Shown: positions 45,911 to 54,925 of the stretch, one piece after another
Numbering within the stretch: position 1 is the first letter of the stretch
Layout: every line of letters begins with the position of its first letter
NCBI RefSeq assembly: GCF_017742245.1
Contig: NZ_JAGHKO010000010.1
Span: 310,001 to 374,000 of the forward strand
Length of the DNA: 64,000 nt
Source of the DNA: Niastella soli
GTDB lineage: Bacteria > Bacteroidota > Bacteroidia > Chitinophagales > Chitinophagaceae
Direction: 5' to 3'
Position numbers and translations under genes: made by a program
Notes under the pieces: model-generated
What the model saw: only the letters and a program-made list of their open reading frames with translations
Database searches by the model: none
Told to the model about the DNA's origin: nothing

Positions 45911-48508
45911 ATGGCTAACCTGATCAAAGCTACCCGCTTGAAAATACAATCAGCGTCCCCACAGGTTTACTGGCGTGAAATTATAGCGGTAGTGATCCTG
46001 TTACTGGCCATTGTTTTTTTCAGGAGCGAAAGAAAAGAATTGCTGGCGATAGTTCCCCAGATAAAACAAGCCAATGGGACCTGGCTGGCGGCAGCATTCA
46101 TTATCTCAATAGCCTGTGTGTTGTTACAAAGCGGCATGTATGTAAAGACTTTTGCCGCGGTACACCTTCGTTTAAAATGGTCACATGCGGTATCCCTGTT
46201 TTTGAAACGTAACCTCATCAGCGTATTTCTTCCTGCAGGAGGTGTAAGCGCGCTCGCCTATTTCCCTTCACAATTACGCAAGCAGGGTTTTAACAGATTA
46301 CAGGTACATCAGGCCAGTGCGTTGTATGCCTTCACTGGTTTATTAACGGTATTTTTAGTGGGGCTGCCAGTTGTTCTTTATACGATGTTTGGCATAAATG
46401 GTTTAGGCAGCGCCTGGCTGGGCTTACTAACCCTGCTTATTATTATTATTCTGCTAACCGGAATTGCCATTACCGTAAAACAAAAAAAAGGCCCTTACCG
46501 CTGGATCGAACAGCGGTTCCCTTCCTTCTCAGCACGGATGCATGAAATGCTGTCAGCCGATGTAAAAAGATCCGGGGTTGTAAACGCCACTTATTTATCT
46601 ATTGGCGTGGAGGGTTGTGGCATACTGCATATTTACCTGGCCATGCTGGCACTGGGTTTACCTGTTTCATTCAGCGCATCGGCAGCGGCGTACATTATTG
46701 CCGTGTTAATGATGGTTATTTCGCCGTTCCTGCGTGGCCTGGGAGCAGTGGAGCTTTTCATGGCATTTATACTTCAAAAATTTGGTTATACGGCCCCACA
46801 AGCATTATCTATTACCATCTTGTACCGCATATTTGAATTCTGGCTTCCATTGGCTGGCGGGTTGGTGGCGTTTAGCTGGAAAGGCAGAAAACTGTTTGCC
46901 CGAATGGCGCCGGTAGTGCTGGTGTTTATGCTGGGCATCATCAACATCCTTTCTGCTATAACCCCACCCGTGCATGAACGAATGCGCCTCCTGCGCGAAT
47001 ACCTGCCCCTGAGCAGCATTCATGCCAGTAACATGCTGGTGCTTTTTACAGGCCTTGCCCTGCTGGTAACCTCCGCCTTTTTATTGAAAGGTTTGCGTAA
47101 TGCCTGGATCATGGCGATTGGCCTTGCTTTCTTTTCGCTGGTAGGTCACCTCACTAAAGCCCTCGATTATGAAGAAGCAAGCCTGGCTGCTTTTACTATG
47201 CTGTTATTACTGGCTACCAGATCGCAGTACCGGATACAAAGCAGCAGACAACGTATAAAAGCGGGTTTAAAAACAGCCGCCATAAGTGTGGCAGCCGTAA
47301 TGCTGTTCGGATTTATCAGTTTCTATTTTATTGATAAAAAACATTTTGGTGTAGACTTTACCTGGCAACAATCGTTGCTGCATACCTTGAAAATGTTTTT
47401 GCTGATGCAGGATACCACACTACGCCCTCTTACCAGATTTGGTAATGAATTTGTGTGGGTGATAAGAGTTACCGGTTTTGTAACCTGGGGATTCCTGTTG
47501 TATTCCCTCATAAGACCAGGGCTGCAAAAGCACGCAGAACCTGAAAACGCCCGCGAAAGAGTAAATAATTTGCTGGCACAGTTTGGGAACTCGGCAGTGG
47601 ATTATTTTAAATACTACAAGGACAAACTCTATTTCTTTTCAGATCTGCATGAAGGCTTTATTGCCTATCGTATTGCACGCGGTTTTGCTATAGTGCTGGA
47701 AGAACCTGTTTCCGCGCCTGAAAACAAATACAGCATCCTGAGGGAATTCGATCAGCATTGCAAAAAAATGGGTTTACATACAGCTTTTTACCGGGTGAAT
47801 GAAAGCAGCATTCCCTGGTTTACCCGGCTTCGTAAAAGCAGGATGATGATCGGCCAGGAAGCCATCCTTGATGTAACGCGTTTCAGTATTGAAGGAAGAG
47901 ATAAAAAATCATTGCGCAATGGGCTGAACAGTTTACAAAAAAAAGGCTTCACCGTACACATAGAAAAAGCCCCGCATGAAACCAATATATTACAGGAGCT
48001 GAAGCAGGTTTCTGATGACTGGCTACAAAGCTTTAATAAGGAAGAAGCCATTTTTTCTCAGGGCATGTTCGATAAAAGTGAACTGGAAAAACAGGATATA
48101 ATATTATTAAAGGACCCAGAAGGAAAGATCAAGGCATTTCTCAATATTATACCCGATTATGCAGAAGATGAATGCACGTACGATCTGATCCGAAAAACTG
48201 CCGACGCCCCCCCTGCTGCCATGGATGCATTGATCATAAAACTCATAGAATATGCACGCACCCAAAATAAAGCCTACATTAACCTGGGTATGGTGCCTAT
48301 GACCGGCATTACACAACCTGAGAACATGGCTGAAAGAGTGGTAAAACTGGCCGCGCTTAAAATAAAACGCTTTCAGCATTACCAGGGTCTGCGTGAATTC
48401 AAGGAAAAATATGCCAGCTTTTGGGAAAACAAATACCTGGTATACGATCATGATTTCGACCTGCTGCAACTGCCACTTGCCTTGAATGCTGTCATGAAAA
48501 CAAATTGA
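45911..48508 (+). CDS. mprF: MprF-type phosphatidylglycerol aminoacyltransferase/flippase
   Basis: 865 residues, close to the length of firmicute MprF. The N-terminal 500 or so residues form the multi-helix flippase/membrane domain (AVVILLLAIVFFRSER onward; FFLKRNLISVFLPAGGVSALAYFP is the conserved flippase loop). The C-terminal 330 residues form the DUF2156 lipid aminoacylase domain (YFKYYKDKLYFFSDLHEGFIAYRI, then GQEAILDVTRFSIEGRDKKSLRNGLN and a late YINLGMVPMTG). This domain transfers an amino acid, classically lysine, from tRNA to phosphatidylglycerol, reducing the negative charge of the membrane. The exact amino acid is unknown here. A VirJ/AcvB-type gene follows within 4 bp. Confidence 0.9.
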   Translation: MANLIKATRLKIQSASPQVYWREIIAVVILLLAIVFFRSERKELLAIVPQIKQANGTWLAAAFIISIACVLLQSGMYVKTFAAVHLRLKWSHAVSLFLKRNLISVFLPAGGVSALAYFPSQLRKQGFNRLQVHQASALYAFTGLLTVFLVGLPVVLYTMFGINGLGSAWLGLLTLLIIIILLTGIAITVKQKKGPYRWIEQRFPSFSARMHEMLSADVKRSGVVNATYLSIGVEGCGILHIYLAMLALGLPVSFSASAAAYIIAVLMMVISPFLRGLGAVELFMAFILQKFGYTAPQALSITILYRIFEFWLPLAGGLVAFSWKGRKLFARMAPVVLVFMLGIINILSAITPPVHERMRLLREYLPLSSIHASNMLVLFTGLALLVTSAFLLKGLRNAWIMAIGLAFFSLVGHLTKALDYEEASLAAFTMLLLLATRSQYRIQSSRQRIKAGLKTAAISVAAVMLFGFISFYFIDKKHFGVDFTWQQSLLHTLKMFLLMQDTTLRPLTRFGNEFVWVIRVTGFVTWGFLLYSLIRPGLQKHAEPENARERVNNLLAQFGNSAVDYFKYYKDKLYFFSDLHEGFIAYRIARGFAIVLEEPVSAPENKYSILREFDQHCKKMGLHTAFYRVNESSIPWFTRLRKSRMMIGQEAILDVTRFSIEGRDKKSLRNGLNSLQKKGFTVHIEKAPHETNILQELKQVSDDWLQSFNKEEAIFSQGMFDKSELEKQDIILLKDPEGKIKAFLNIIPDYAEDECTYDLIRKTADAPPAAMDALIIKLIEYARTQNKAYINLGMVPMTGITQPENMAERVVKLAALKIKRFQHYQGLREFKEKYASFWENKYLVYDHDFDLLQLPLALNAVMKTN

Positions 48509-48512
48509 TTGT

Positions 48513-49178
48513 ATGAAATATATTATAGTCCTTGCCCTGTTATTTTCATTTAAATGGTCAGGTGCACAGGACACACAGCTACCTATAAAAACATTCCCTG
48601 CTAACGATACCACCAAACCCCTCGTATTTTATATTTCAGGCGATGGCGGCTGGACTGGCTTTTCCGATAACTTCCTGCAATCAATAAACAAAGCTGGTTA
48701 TCCGGTACTGGCATTAAATGCCCGCAAATATTTCTGGAATAAGAGAACGCCTGCAGCAACGGCCATGGAATTAAGCCAGCTTATTAATAAATACCTGGCG
48801 CAATGGAAGCGCGACAGTGTGGTACTAATAGGATATTCTTTTGGTGCGGACATTACCCCCTTTTTATACAATTATGCAGGCACCCCATTTACAAAAAAAG
48901 TAAGCGATATGGTATTGATGCTTCCTTATACTTCTACAGATTTCGAGGTTCACCTGACTGAAATGATCGGCATTGCCTCGCATGATGCTTATAGTGTGAT
49001 AAATGAAGTAAATAAAATTCCCAAACCCATATTATTTATACTGGGAACAGAAAAAAGTCAGTTCCCTGTTCAAAACCTCACTACTAAAAATCATTTAGTG
49101 ATAACGGAAGAAGGTGGCCATCATTTTGATGATAAAACCGATAAGGTGGCATCGTATGTATTAAAGTATATTAAATGA
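48513..49178 (+). CDS. VirJ/AcvB-type alpha/beta hydrolase
   Basis: 221 residues with a signal peptide (ILVLALLFSFKWSGAQ-type, about 1-20). LVFYISGDGGWTGF is the family's signature opening, and ALNARKYFWNKRTP and the nucleophile elbow GYSFGAD (serine about 110) follow; the histidine is in GGHHFDD near the C-terminus. In Agrobacterium and Rhizobium, AcvB is a periplasmic hydrolase of lysyl-phosphatidylglycerol encoded beside lpiA, an MprF homologue. Here the same pair is adjacent (4-bp gap), so a role in removing or recycling the modified lipid is likely. This single-domain form is shorter than AcvB. Confidence 0.85.
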   Translation: MKYIIVLALLFSFKWSGAQDTQLPIKTFPANDTTKPLVFYISGDGGWTGFSDNFLQSINKAGYPVLALNARKYFWNKRTPAATAMELSQLINKYLAQWKRDSVVLIGYSFGADITPFLYNYAGTPFTKKVSDMVLMLPYTSTDFEVHLTEMIGIASHDAYSVINEVNKIPKPILFILGTEKSQFPVQNLTTKNHLVITEEGGHHFDDKTDKVASYVLKYIK

Positions 49179-49192
49179 TCGGAGAAGCTTGC

Positions 49193-49200
49193 TACCTTTG
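49193..49200 (+). promoter_or_regulatory. Candidate -7 box very close to the AraC start codon
   Basis: TACCTTTG fits the TAnnTTTG consensus and ends 5 bp before the ATG at 49206. If used, the transcript would begin at or near the start codon. An upstream element is not clear. Confidence 0.4.
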
Positions 49201-49205
49201 GCCTA

Positions 49206-50066
49206 ATGAAAACCATCCCTGTCAGACAATTAGTCTCCTCCCCTAAACAACAAGATGGCGGTCAATTCAGCATCCGGGCTATGGAACAGGTGCTAAATGG
49301 CAATAACCTGTTACATGATCTTCACAAACACAATTTCTTTTTTGTTCTGGCCTTGCAGCAGGGAAAGGGTATACATGAAATAGATTTTATTCCCTACCCT
49401 ATACACGATCATACCATTTTCATCCTTCGCCCCGGCCAGGTACACAAACTGGAATTGCAGGCAGCCAGTACAGGCTTTTTAATGGAATTTGATTTAACCT
49501 TTTACCAGCCTAAGCATACTATTTCCGAACAACGATGGAAAAAGGCAGCCAGTAAAAATCATTGCCAGGTAGCAGCCGCCCAATATTTAAAACTGCACTC
49601 CTTACTGGAAAACATCCATGCCGAGTTTGTCGCAAAACAGGAAGGCTATGCGGAAGTAATAAAAGCAAACCTCGATATCTTCTTTATAGAATATCTCCGC
49701 CAAAGCCGTAACCCCAAAGAAACAGCAAAGCCGGAAGGAATTTACACCCAGGAACGATTTGAGGACTTTAACCATTTGCTCGAGACCCACATAGACCGGC
49801 TAAAAAACGTTTCTCAATATGCTGAATTATTAAATCTCTCGCCCTACCAGTTAAACGCCATTACAAAAACATCATCAGGTAAAACAGTTTCCGAGCTTAT
49901 TAACGAACAGATCATCCTTGAGGCAAAAAGATATTTGCTGGCCACTTCCAACCAGGTAAAAGACATTGCCGATCTCCTGGGTTACGAAGATGTTTCCTAT
50001 TTTATCAGGTTTTTCAAAAAACACACGGGGCATGCCCCTGAAGCATTCCGAAAGAACTTCAAATAA
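49206..50066 (+). CDS. AraC family transcriptional regulator (module 3)
   Basis: 286 residues. The N-terminal cupin domain (DLHKHNFFFVLALQQGKGIHEIDF, then ILRPGQVHKLEL) belongs to the common AraC-binding type, different from the other three AraC proteins of this window. The two helix-turn-helix motifs occupy about 185-286, the second with VKDIADLLGYEDVSYFIRFFKKHTGHAPEAFRK. It has the same orientation as the small membrane protein and SDR genes that follow after 80 bp. That gap contains a direct repeat with 21-bp spacing, so they are its probable target. Confidence 0.87.
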   Translation: MKTIPVRQLVSSPKQQDGGQFSIRAMEQVLNGNNLLHDLHKHNFFFVLALQQGKGIHEIDFIPYPIHDHTIFILRPGQVHKLELQAASTGFLMEFDLTFYQPKHTISEQRWKKAASKNHCQVAAAQYLKLHSLLENIHAEFVAKQEGYAEVIKANLDIFFIEYLRQSRNPKETAKPEGIYTQERFEDFNHLLETHIDRLKNVSQYAELLNLSPYQLNAITKTSSGKTVSELINEQIILEAKRYLLATSNQVKDIADLLGYEDVSYFIRFFKKHTGHAPEAFRKNFK

Positions 50067-50067
50067 G

Positions 50068-50123
50068 TCCTATTCAACTCCACAACGATCCTATCTTAAC
50101 GGGTATCTCCCGGGCTACTTTTG
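50068..50123 (+). promoter_or_regulatory. Putative AraC operator and promoter of module 3
   Basis: TCCTAT occurs at 50068-50073 and at 50089-50094, exactly 21 bp apart; the sequence beyond six bases is only partly conserved. TACTTTTG (50116-50123) is a perfect TAnnTTTG box, 23 bp before the start of the small membrane protein. The second half-site starts 27 bp before the box, similar to modules 1 and 2. Confidence 0.5.
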
Positions 50124-50146
50124 AGTAACGAAAAAACAAACTCAAG

Positions 50147-50368
50147 ATGATAGCAAAAGCAAGATTATTAGCCGCTCTTAAGATCTGGCTGGTTATTTAT
50201 CCTTCTATTACATTATTCCTTTTTCTTTTTGGGCAGCAGTTGTCCATGCTTTCCTTGTATGTAAGAACATTTATTCTAACCATTGCCCTCGTTCCCTGGA
50301 TGGTGTTCATCGCGTTGCCATTCCTCGAATTCCTGATACGTCATTTTTCTAAAAAAACATATAAATAA
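50147..50368 (+). CDS. Small two-helix membrane protein
   Basis: 73 residues with two hydrophobic segments: LLAALKIWLVIYPSITLFLFLFG (about 7-29) and FILTIALVPWMVFIALPFLEFLI (about 41-64). The end is basic (RHFSKKTYK). Such proteins occur beside SDR and AraC genes in other Bacteroidota, but I do not know a function. The stop is 6 bp before the SDR start, so the two are co-transcribed. Confidence 0.75.
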   Translation: MIAKARLLAALKIWLVIYPSITLFLFLFGQQLSMLSLYVRTFILTIALVPWMVFIALPFLEFLIRHFSKKTYK

Positions 50369-50374
50369 CAAAAG

Positions 50375-50971
50375 ATGAAAATTATAATCGTGGGTGCCTC
50401 CGGCACTATGGGTACTTATTTGTCAAATGCTTTTGAAAAAGAACATGAAGTGGTTCGTACAGATCGTAGTAATCCTGATCTCCCCCTGGATATCACTTCA
50501 CCGGAATCAATAGAAAACATGTATAAGAAAGTGGGCGCTTTTGACGCATTGATCTCAACAGCTGGCCCTACTTATGTAGGCCCCTGGAAAAACCTGAACG
50601 ACGCGGCATTTCGGAAAGGCGTGGAAGGAAAAATGATGGGTCAGATCAATCTGGTGCTAATTGGACAGCATTATATCAATCCCAAAGGCTCATTCACCCT
50701 TATTACGGGCGCCTTAACGCATGACCCGCAAAAGAACTTTGCCAATGCGGCTGCCGCCAATGCAGCTGTGGAAGGTTTTGTGCGGGCTGCCGCCATTGAA
50801 CTGGAAAGAGGTATCCGCATCAATGCGGTTAGTCCCTCCGTTATTGAAAATTCACCACAATACTTTCCCTTTTTTCCCGGTGAAATGCCGGTAACCATGA
50901 AGCAATTGGAATATGGCTTTCGCAAGAGTGTATTGGGCGCAAATACCGGACAGGTAATTAAACTTCACTAA
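50375..50971 (+). CDS. Atypical SDR family protein lacking the YxxxK pair
   Basis: 198 residues. IIVGASGTMG (about 4-13) is the nucleotide-binding motif, followed by TDRSNPDLPLDITSPESI and LISTAGPTYVGPW. The serine segment is present (FTLITGALTH, with threonine in place of the usual serine), but where YxxxK is expected the sequence reads NAAAANAAVEGF. ERGIRINAVSPSVIE closes the family core. The tyrosine and lysine of the classical active site therefore seem to be absent. This is a recognised subgroup feature of short bacterial SDR proteins, and activity may use another residue or the protein may act in binding. It follows the AraC gene of module 3. Confidence 0.85.
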   Translation: MKIIIVGASGTMGTYLSNAFEKEHEVVRTDRSNPDLPLDITSPESIENMYKKVGAFDALISTAGPTYVGPWKNLNDAAFRKGVEGKMMGQINLVLIGQHYINPKGSFTLITGALTHDPQKNFANAAAANAAVEGFVRAAAIELERGIRINAVSPSVIENSPQYFPFFPGEMPVTMKQLEYGFRKSVLGANTGQVIKLH

Positions 50972-50977
50972 GAGCGT

Positions 50978-51008
50978 AAAGCCCTGACTGTAATGGCCGG
51001 GGCTTTTT
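50978..51008 (+). terminator. Intrinsic terminator of module 3
   Basis: AAAGCCC (50978-50984) pairs with GGGCTTT (51000-51006), followed by T. It begins 7 bp after the SDR stop. Confidence 0.82.
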
Positions 51009-51076
51009 ATTTTGTGAGTTGTGGGTTTGCTCGCGACTGTTGAGATTAATAACTATCTTACGCCGCCCAAAATTTT

Positions 51077-51200
51077 TCTGCCCTCTGCCCTCTGCCCTCT
51101 GCCCTCTGCCCTCTGCCCTCTGCCCTCTGCCCTCTGCCCTCTGCCCTCTGCCCTCTGCCCTCTGCCCTCTGCCCTCTGCCCTCTGCCCTCTGCCCTCTGC
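51077..51200. repeat. Heptamer tandem array TCTGCCC, 17 copies
   Basis: Seventeen perfect TCTGCCC units (51077-51195) are followed by a partial TCTGC. The array stands between the module 3 terminator and the promoter of the GH3-family gene. Seven is not a multiple of three, and no gene crosses it. A shorter, diverged array with the same TCTGCCN unit occurs at 58749-58804. Confidence 0.95.
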
Positions 51201-51246
51201 TATTTACTATCAAAAAACTGGTTATGAATCAATTACAAACAGCGAA

Positions 51247-51276
51247 TTGTATAATTAAAAAGCCTTCCTACCTTTG
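51247..51276 (+). promoter_or_regulatory. Promoter of the GH3-family gene
   Basis: TTG at 51247-51249, a 19-bp spacer and TACCTTTG at 51269-51276 fit the Bacteroidota promoter closely. The box ends 32 bp before the TTG start codon at 51309. Confidence 0.6.
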
Positions 51277-51308
51277 CAGGATCGGATCACTCTTAAACCC
51301 CAGAACCC

Positions 51309-52805
51309 TTGAAATTAGTAGATTCCTTTTTGTCGTCCTTTATCAGGATCAAGTACAAACGCGTGGCCGATATGCTGGCTGATCCCATAGCCTGCCAGGA
51401 CACACTTATGCATTCTTTTGTTGATGAAGCAAAGCATACAGCTTTCGGGAAAGACCATTCATTTGACAGTATAGTCACCTATGAAGATTTTAAACAACAT
51501 GTGCCTCTGCGGAATTACGAACAATTACTGCCGTACATTGAAAGAATAAAATCAGGTGAAAAAGACGTATTATGGAAAGGCCGGCCAGCCTTCTTTGGTA
51601 AAACATCCGGTACTACAAGCAATACGAAATACATTCCGGTAACAAAAGACTCGCTTAAAAACCATATTGGCGGCGGACAATATGCTCCTCTTACTTATTC
51701 TCATAAAAATAAAAAGCTGGCTTTTTTAAAGGGCAAATCGCTGTTCTTTTCCGATGGCCATTTTTTTGAGTATATCAATGGGATTAAAACAGCGCCCATC
51801 TCCACTATTGGAAACAGTTGTGTTCCCTGGTGGTATAAATGGCTCCGTTTGCCTTCCGATGAAATAAACGCCATTCCCGATTACAAAGAAAGGATCGAGG
51901 CTATGATCGATCTGGCAGAAGCCAATGACATCCGTATCATAGTAGCCATGCCTGTATGGCTGCTGGTTTTTCTCAGGTCGCTCAAAGCAAAAACCGGGAA
52001 GGATTTCAACCAGTTATTCCCGAACTTCCAATTGCTCATTTTAAGCGGAATGGACTATGAACCTTTTATGCCGGAAATAAAGAAATACATCAATATGCCA
52101 TTTGATGTGTTCGAGACCTATCCATCTACCGAAGGGCTGCTGGCATACCAGGACCGCCTGAATGAACGGGGCATGCAATTGATCCTGAACAATGGGATCT
52201 TTTTTGAATTTGTAGAGGTAGAAACACTTGGTAAAGAACAGGTGAACAGGGTATCACTGAACGATGTGAAACCCGGTGTAAACTATGCCCTGGTATTAAA
52301 CACCAATGCCGGCTTGTGGGGCTATATCAACGGCGATACCGTACGATTTAAAACAGTTTTCCCACACCGGATTGAAATTACAGGAAGAATTGCCCAATAT
52401 ATTTCCGCTTTTGGCGAGCACGTGACGGTGGAAGAAACGGAGAAGTCGATTGCAGAAACAGCGGCGGCATGTGGCGCTACCATAGTAGAATACACGGTGG
52501 CACCCCATATAATGGATGATGGATCGCTCCCCTATCACGAATGGTTTATAGAGTTTGGTGAATCGCCTGCTGATATGGAAGATTTCGCCAAACGCCTTGA
52601 CAACCAGATCTGCACAAGAAATTTTTCTTATAAAGATGTAGTAACGCATAAAGCCATTGAACCACTAAAGATCACGGTTGTACCTAAAGGTGGGTTTGAG
52701 ACCTATCTGAAAGCATCTGGCAAAACAGGCATGCAACAGAAAGTGCCGCATGCCAGAAATGACTATCAGTTTGCCGGACAGTTGAAGAAAGTGTTATCCT
52801 TATAA
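51309..52805 (+). CDS. GH3 family acyl-adenylating protein
   Basis: 498 residues. Members of the GH3 family (named from auxin-responsive plant proteins) adenylate carboxylic acids and often join them to amino acids. The ATP-binding P-loop-like segment [18 protein letters not shown] (about 98-115) is characteristic. Further motifs are [15 protein letters not shown] (about 272) and the hinge [19 protein letters not shown] (about 362). The first codon is TTG (51309); the next in-frame ATG, 21 codons on, would remove a family-typical N-terminal helix, so I keep TTG. The substrate is unknown. The gene stands alone. Confidence 0.88.
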   Translation: MKLVDSFLSSFIRIKYKRVADMLADPIACQDTLMHSFVDEAKHTAFGKDHSFDSIVTYEDFKQHVPLRNYEQLLPYIERIKSGEKDVLWKGRPAFFGKTSGTTSNTKYIPVTKDSLKNHIGGGQYAPLTYSHKNKKLAFLKGKSLFFSDGHFFEYINGIKTAPISTIGNSCVPWWYKWLRLPSDEINAIPDYKERIEAMIDLAEANDIRIIVAMPVWLLVFLRSLKAKTGKDFNQLFPNFQLLILSGMDYEPFMPEIKKYINMPFDVFETYPSTEGLLAYQDRLNERGMQLILNNGIFFEFVEVETLGKEQVNRVSLNDVKPGVNYALVLNTNAGLWGYINGDTVRFKTVFPHRIEITGRIAQYISAFGEHVTVEETEKSIAETAAACGATIVEYTVAPHIMDDGSLPYHEWFIEFGESPADMEDFAKRLDNQICTRNFSYKDVVTHKAIEPLKITVVPKGGFETYLKASGKTGMQQKVPHARNDYQFAGQLKKVLSL

Positions 52806-52824
52806 TTCCGTAAAATATATTAAA

Positions 52825-52855
52825 ACAGCCTTCAGTTCAATTCACTGAAGGCTGT
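52825..52855. terminator. Bidirectional intrinsic terminator
   Basis: ACAGCCTTCAGT (52825-52836) pairs perfectly with ACTGAAGGCTGT (52844-52855). It lies between two convergent genes. Confidence 0.85.
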
Positions 52856-52861
52856 CTGCAT

Positions 52862-54916
52862 TTACTTAGCATCCATACAATGATAAATAATAGGGAACAT
52901 CCTCCACCTTAGTTCCTCTAATTCGGCATTACGCTTTTGTCTTTTTACATCATTGTTATAAAACCGAAAGAATGCCAGCTCCTTTTGAACGTCTGATTCT
53001 TGCTGGGCACTTCCTTCCCTGTTCAATACCCGCGTCAGTTCATTTTGGCTTATTTCAACTAACTCAATTTCTGTATAAACCTTCGGTTCAATGCCGGACA
53101 ACAAATAATAGAACATGCGACCGCCTTTACAGGCAATGCAAACCAGTTTGTACTTTATCTGTTCGTTCAGGTTCTCTGCATACCTCCCGTTTACCTGGGT
53201 CAACCTCATAAAGCTGCTGAGTTTATCGGGAAGCAGGTATACGAAGAGCGTATCAAATTGTTCCTGCTTATTTACCAGGAAGGAAACCGGCTGGTATTTG
53301 ATGGTGGCCGTTTTACCGGTTTTCGGGTCTGTATAATTGCCTGATGTACGCGTAGCCGTTTCTTCATTTACAAACCGGTCAATATTATACCAGCCCGTCT
53401 CCCTAATTGCCACTTTATATACTTTATTTGTAGGTATACGCGGGGTAAAACCTGTATCGTACCCTAACTGATGATAAACATTTTTCAGATTAAGGTCCAG
53501 TTCTTCCTTAAAAAGACGGGACGTTCTTTCCTGCGACTCCTTTTGATGCTTCACTTGCCTTTCATTTATCAAACTATCCATCTGCATCTGTTTATTCCAA
53601 AACTCCCGGTTTGTTTTAGCAACTGCTTCCATAAAGATGCTGGTTTTGGTTTCATAATACTGACGCAGTTTTTGAGTGAGTATTGAGCTTATCTTTACTT
53701 TCCCGTCGTGCCGGGCAGCAAAGACAAGGAATTGTTGTTTCAACGTGCCCGTTATCAAACGTGTAACCATGGAGTCGATGTCCGACAATTTTTTATCCAG
53801 ATTGTTTACATACAGATCAAGTACCTTGTTGTCATCGGTTTTATAGATGTACCTAAGCCGCTCCTCAAATTCCCGGGTGGCCAACAAGGTGTTTTGAAAC
53901 TTATTACTCCAGATAGCTTTTATCCTGGCAGGGTTGATGCCACATGGCTTCGGGGTGTGTTTATATTTTGGTGTATTATCAACATCTTCCCCTTCTTCTT
54001 CAAGATACGAAGGGTACAGAAAGAGATCTGAAAAAGAATAATACAAGCTATCTGTAAATTTTTTATTCCTGTAATTATAACCCCATTTTGCTAAAGAGTC
54101 GAGGTATCCAGGCGGATAAAAATTCAGTAAGTTTATATCAACCGGTGTAAGATCCTGTTCAAGCGGTTTCGGGTTAACCCAATCAATTCGTCCGTCAGCT
54201 AACCGGTTCCCCTTAAACAATTTCATTCCTGGTAACAAGGTATCGGTTGGTCGTTCTATATACAAACCGGTAGCTGGATTAATTGATATTATCTTTCCAT
54301 CTTTTCGTGCATCTACGAAAAACATGCCCGCACTCTCCAGTAATTGAATCCCAAATGTGCTTGAAAGCCCTGCACGCATTATGGAAGCAGCATCCATTGC
54401 TTCCTTTATGATCAATTCCATTTTGCCGGTAACCGGTTGTTTGTTTTCATCAAGGAATCCATTGGCCGGTACCTGTATCACCAGTCCGCCCTTTGTTTCC
54501 ACGATGGTGTCATTACCAGCATTTATTACAAACACCTGTGGTATCAGCCTTTTGTCAGCATCGGCCCATTGTTGCTGACCTTGCTCATTAAGTTCAACAA
54601 CAGCATGCTTTTCCTTATAGGTATGGTGATGCCTTAAATAATAAAGAATTGAAATAATAGTAATAATGATCACCAAACCGGTTAGCCCCCATCTTGTAAG
54701 ATTTCTATGCCGGTAATACCGCTTGCGTGCCAATTGTATTTTCTGTTTTAAATGAAGATTGTTTATGCCTTGCATAACTTCTTGTTGAAGGGCTACCGCT
54801 TCCTGAAGATGTGGGTCGGCTGCCATATTTTTTTCGAATGCTGCTTTTTCCTCAGCAGACATTTCATTGTTCAAATATTTTTCAATAGTTGCTATTAACT
54901 CCAGTTCATTTCTCAT
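52862..54916 (-). CDS. Large anti-sigma-like single-pass membrane protein
   Basis: 684 residues. The N-terminal 60 or so (IEKYLNNEMSAEEKAAFEKNMAADP) resemble the cytoplasmic domain of anti-sigma factors. A membrane segment follows (WGLTGLVIIITIISILYYL, about 76-94). The rest is an exposed region of about 590 residues. Its first part (TIVETKGGLVIQVPANGFLDENKQPVTGKMELIIKEAMD, about 138-175) looks like a ZU5-type beta domain seen in Bacteroidota surface lipoproteins. The remainder has helical charged segments I do not recognise. It is encoded 9 bp after the ECF sigma gene and probably restrains that factor until a signal reaches the outer domain. Confidence 0.75.
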   Translation of the reverse strand: MRNELELIATIEKYLNNEMSAEEKAAFEKNMAADPHLQEAVALQQEVMQGINNLHLKQKIQLARKRYYRHRNLTRWGLTGLVIIITIISILYYLRHHHTYKEKHAVVELNEQGQQQWADADKRLIPQVFVINAGNDTIVETKGGLVIQVPANGFLDENKQPVTGKMELIIKEAMDAASIMRAGLSSTFGIQLLESAGMFFVDARKDGKIISINPATGLYIERPTDTLLPGMKLFKGNRLADGRIDWVNPKPLEQDLTPVDINLLNFYPPGYLDSLAKWGYNYRNKKFTDSLYYSFSDLFLYPSYLEEEGEDVDNTPKYKHTPKPCGINPARIKAIWSNKFQNTLLATREFEERLRYIYKTDDNKVLDLYVNNLDKKLSDIDSMVTRLITGTLKQQFLVFAARHDGKVKISSILTQKLRQYYETKTSIFMEAVAKTNREFWNKQMQMDSLINERQVKHQKESQERTSRLFKEELDLNLKNVYHQLGYDTGFTPRIPTNKVYKVAIRETGWYNIDRFVNEETATRTSGNYTDPKTGKTATIKYQPVSFLVNKQEQFDTLFVYLLPDKLSSFMRLTQVNGRYAENLNEQIKYKLVCIACKGGRMFYYLLSGIEPKVYTEIELVEISQNELTRVLNREGSAQQESDVQKELAFFRFYNNDVKRQKRNAELEELRWRMFPIIYHCMDAK

Positions 54917-54925
54917 AACACAACT

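Noticed and set aside
51019-51258. Open frames coding LPSALCP-type repeats across the heptamer array
   Set aside because: A perfect 7-bp repeat without stops is open in every frame, so the translation is an artefact.
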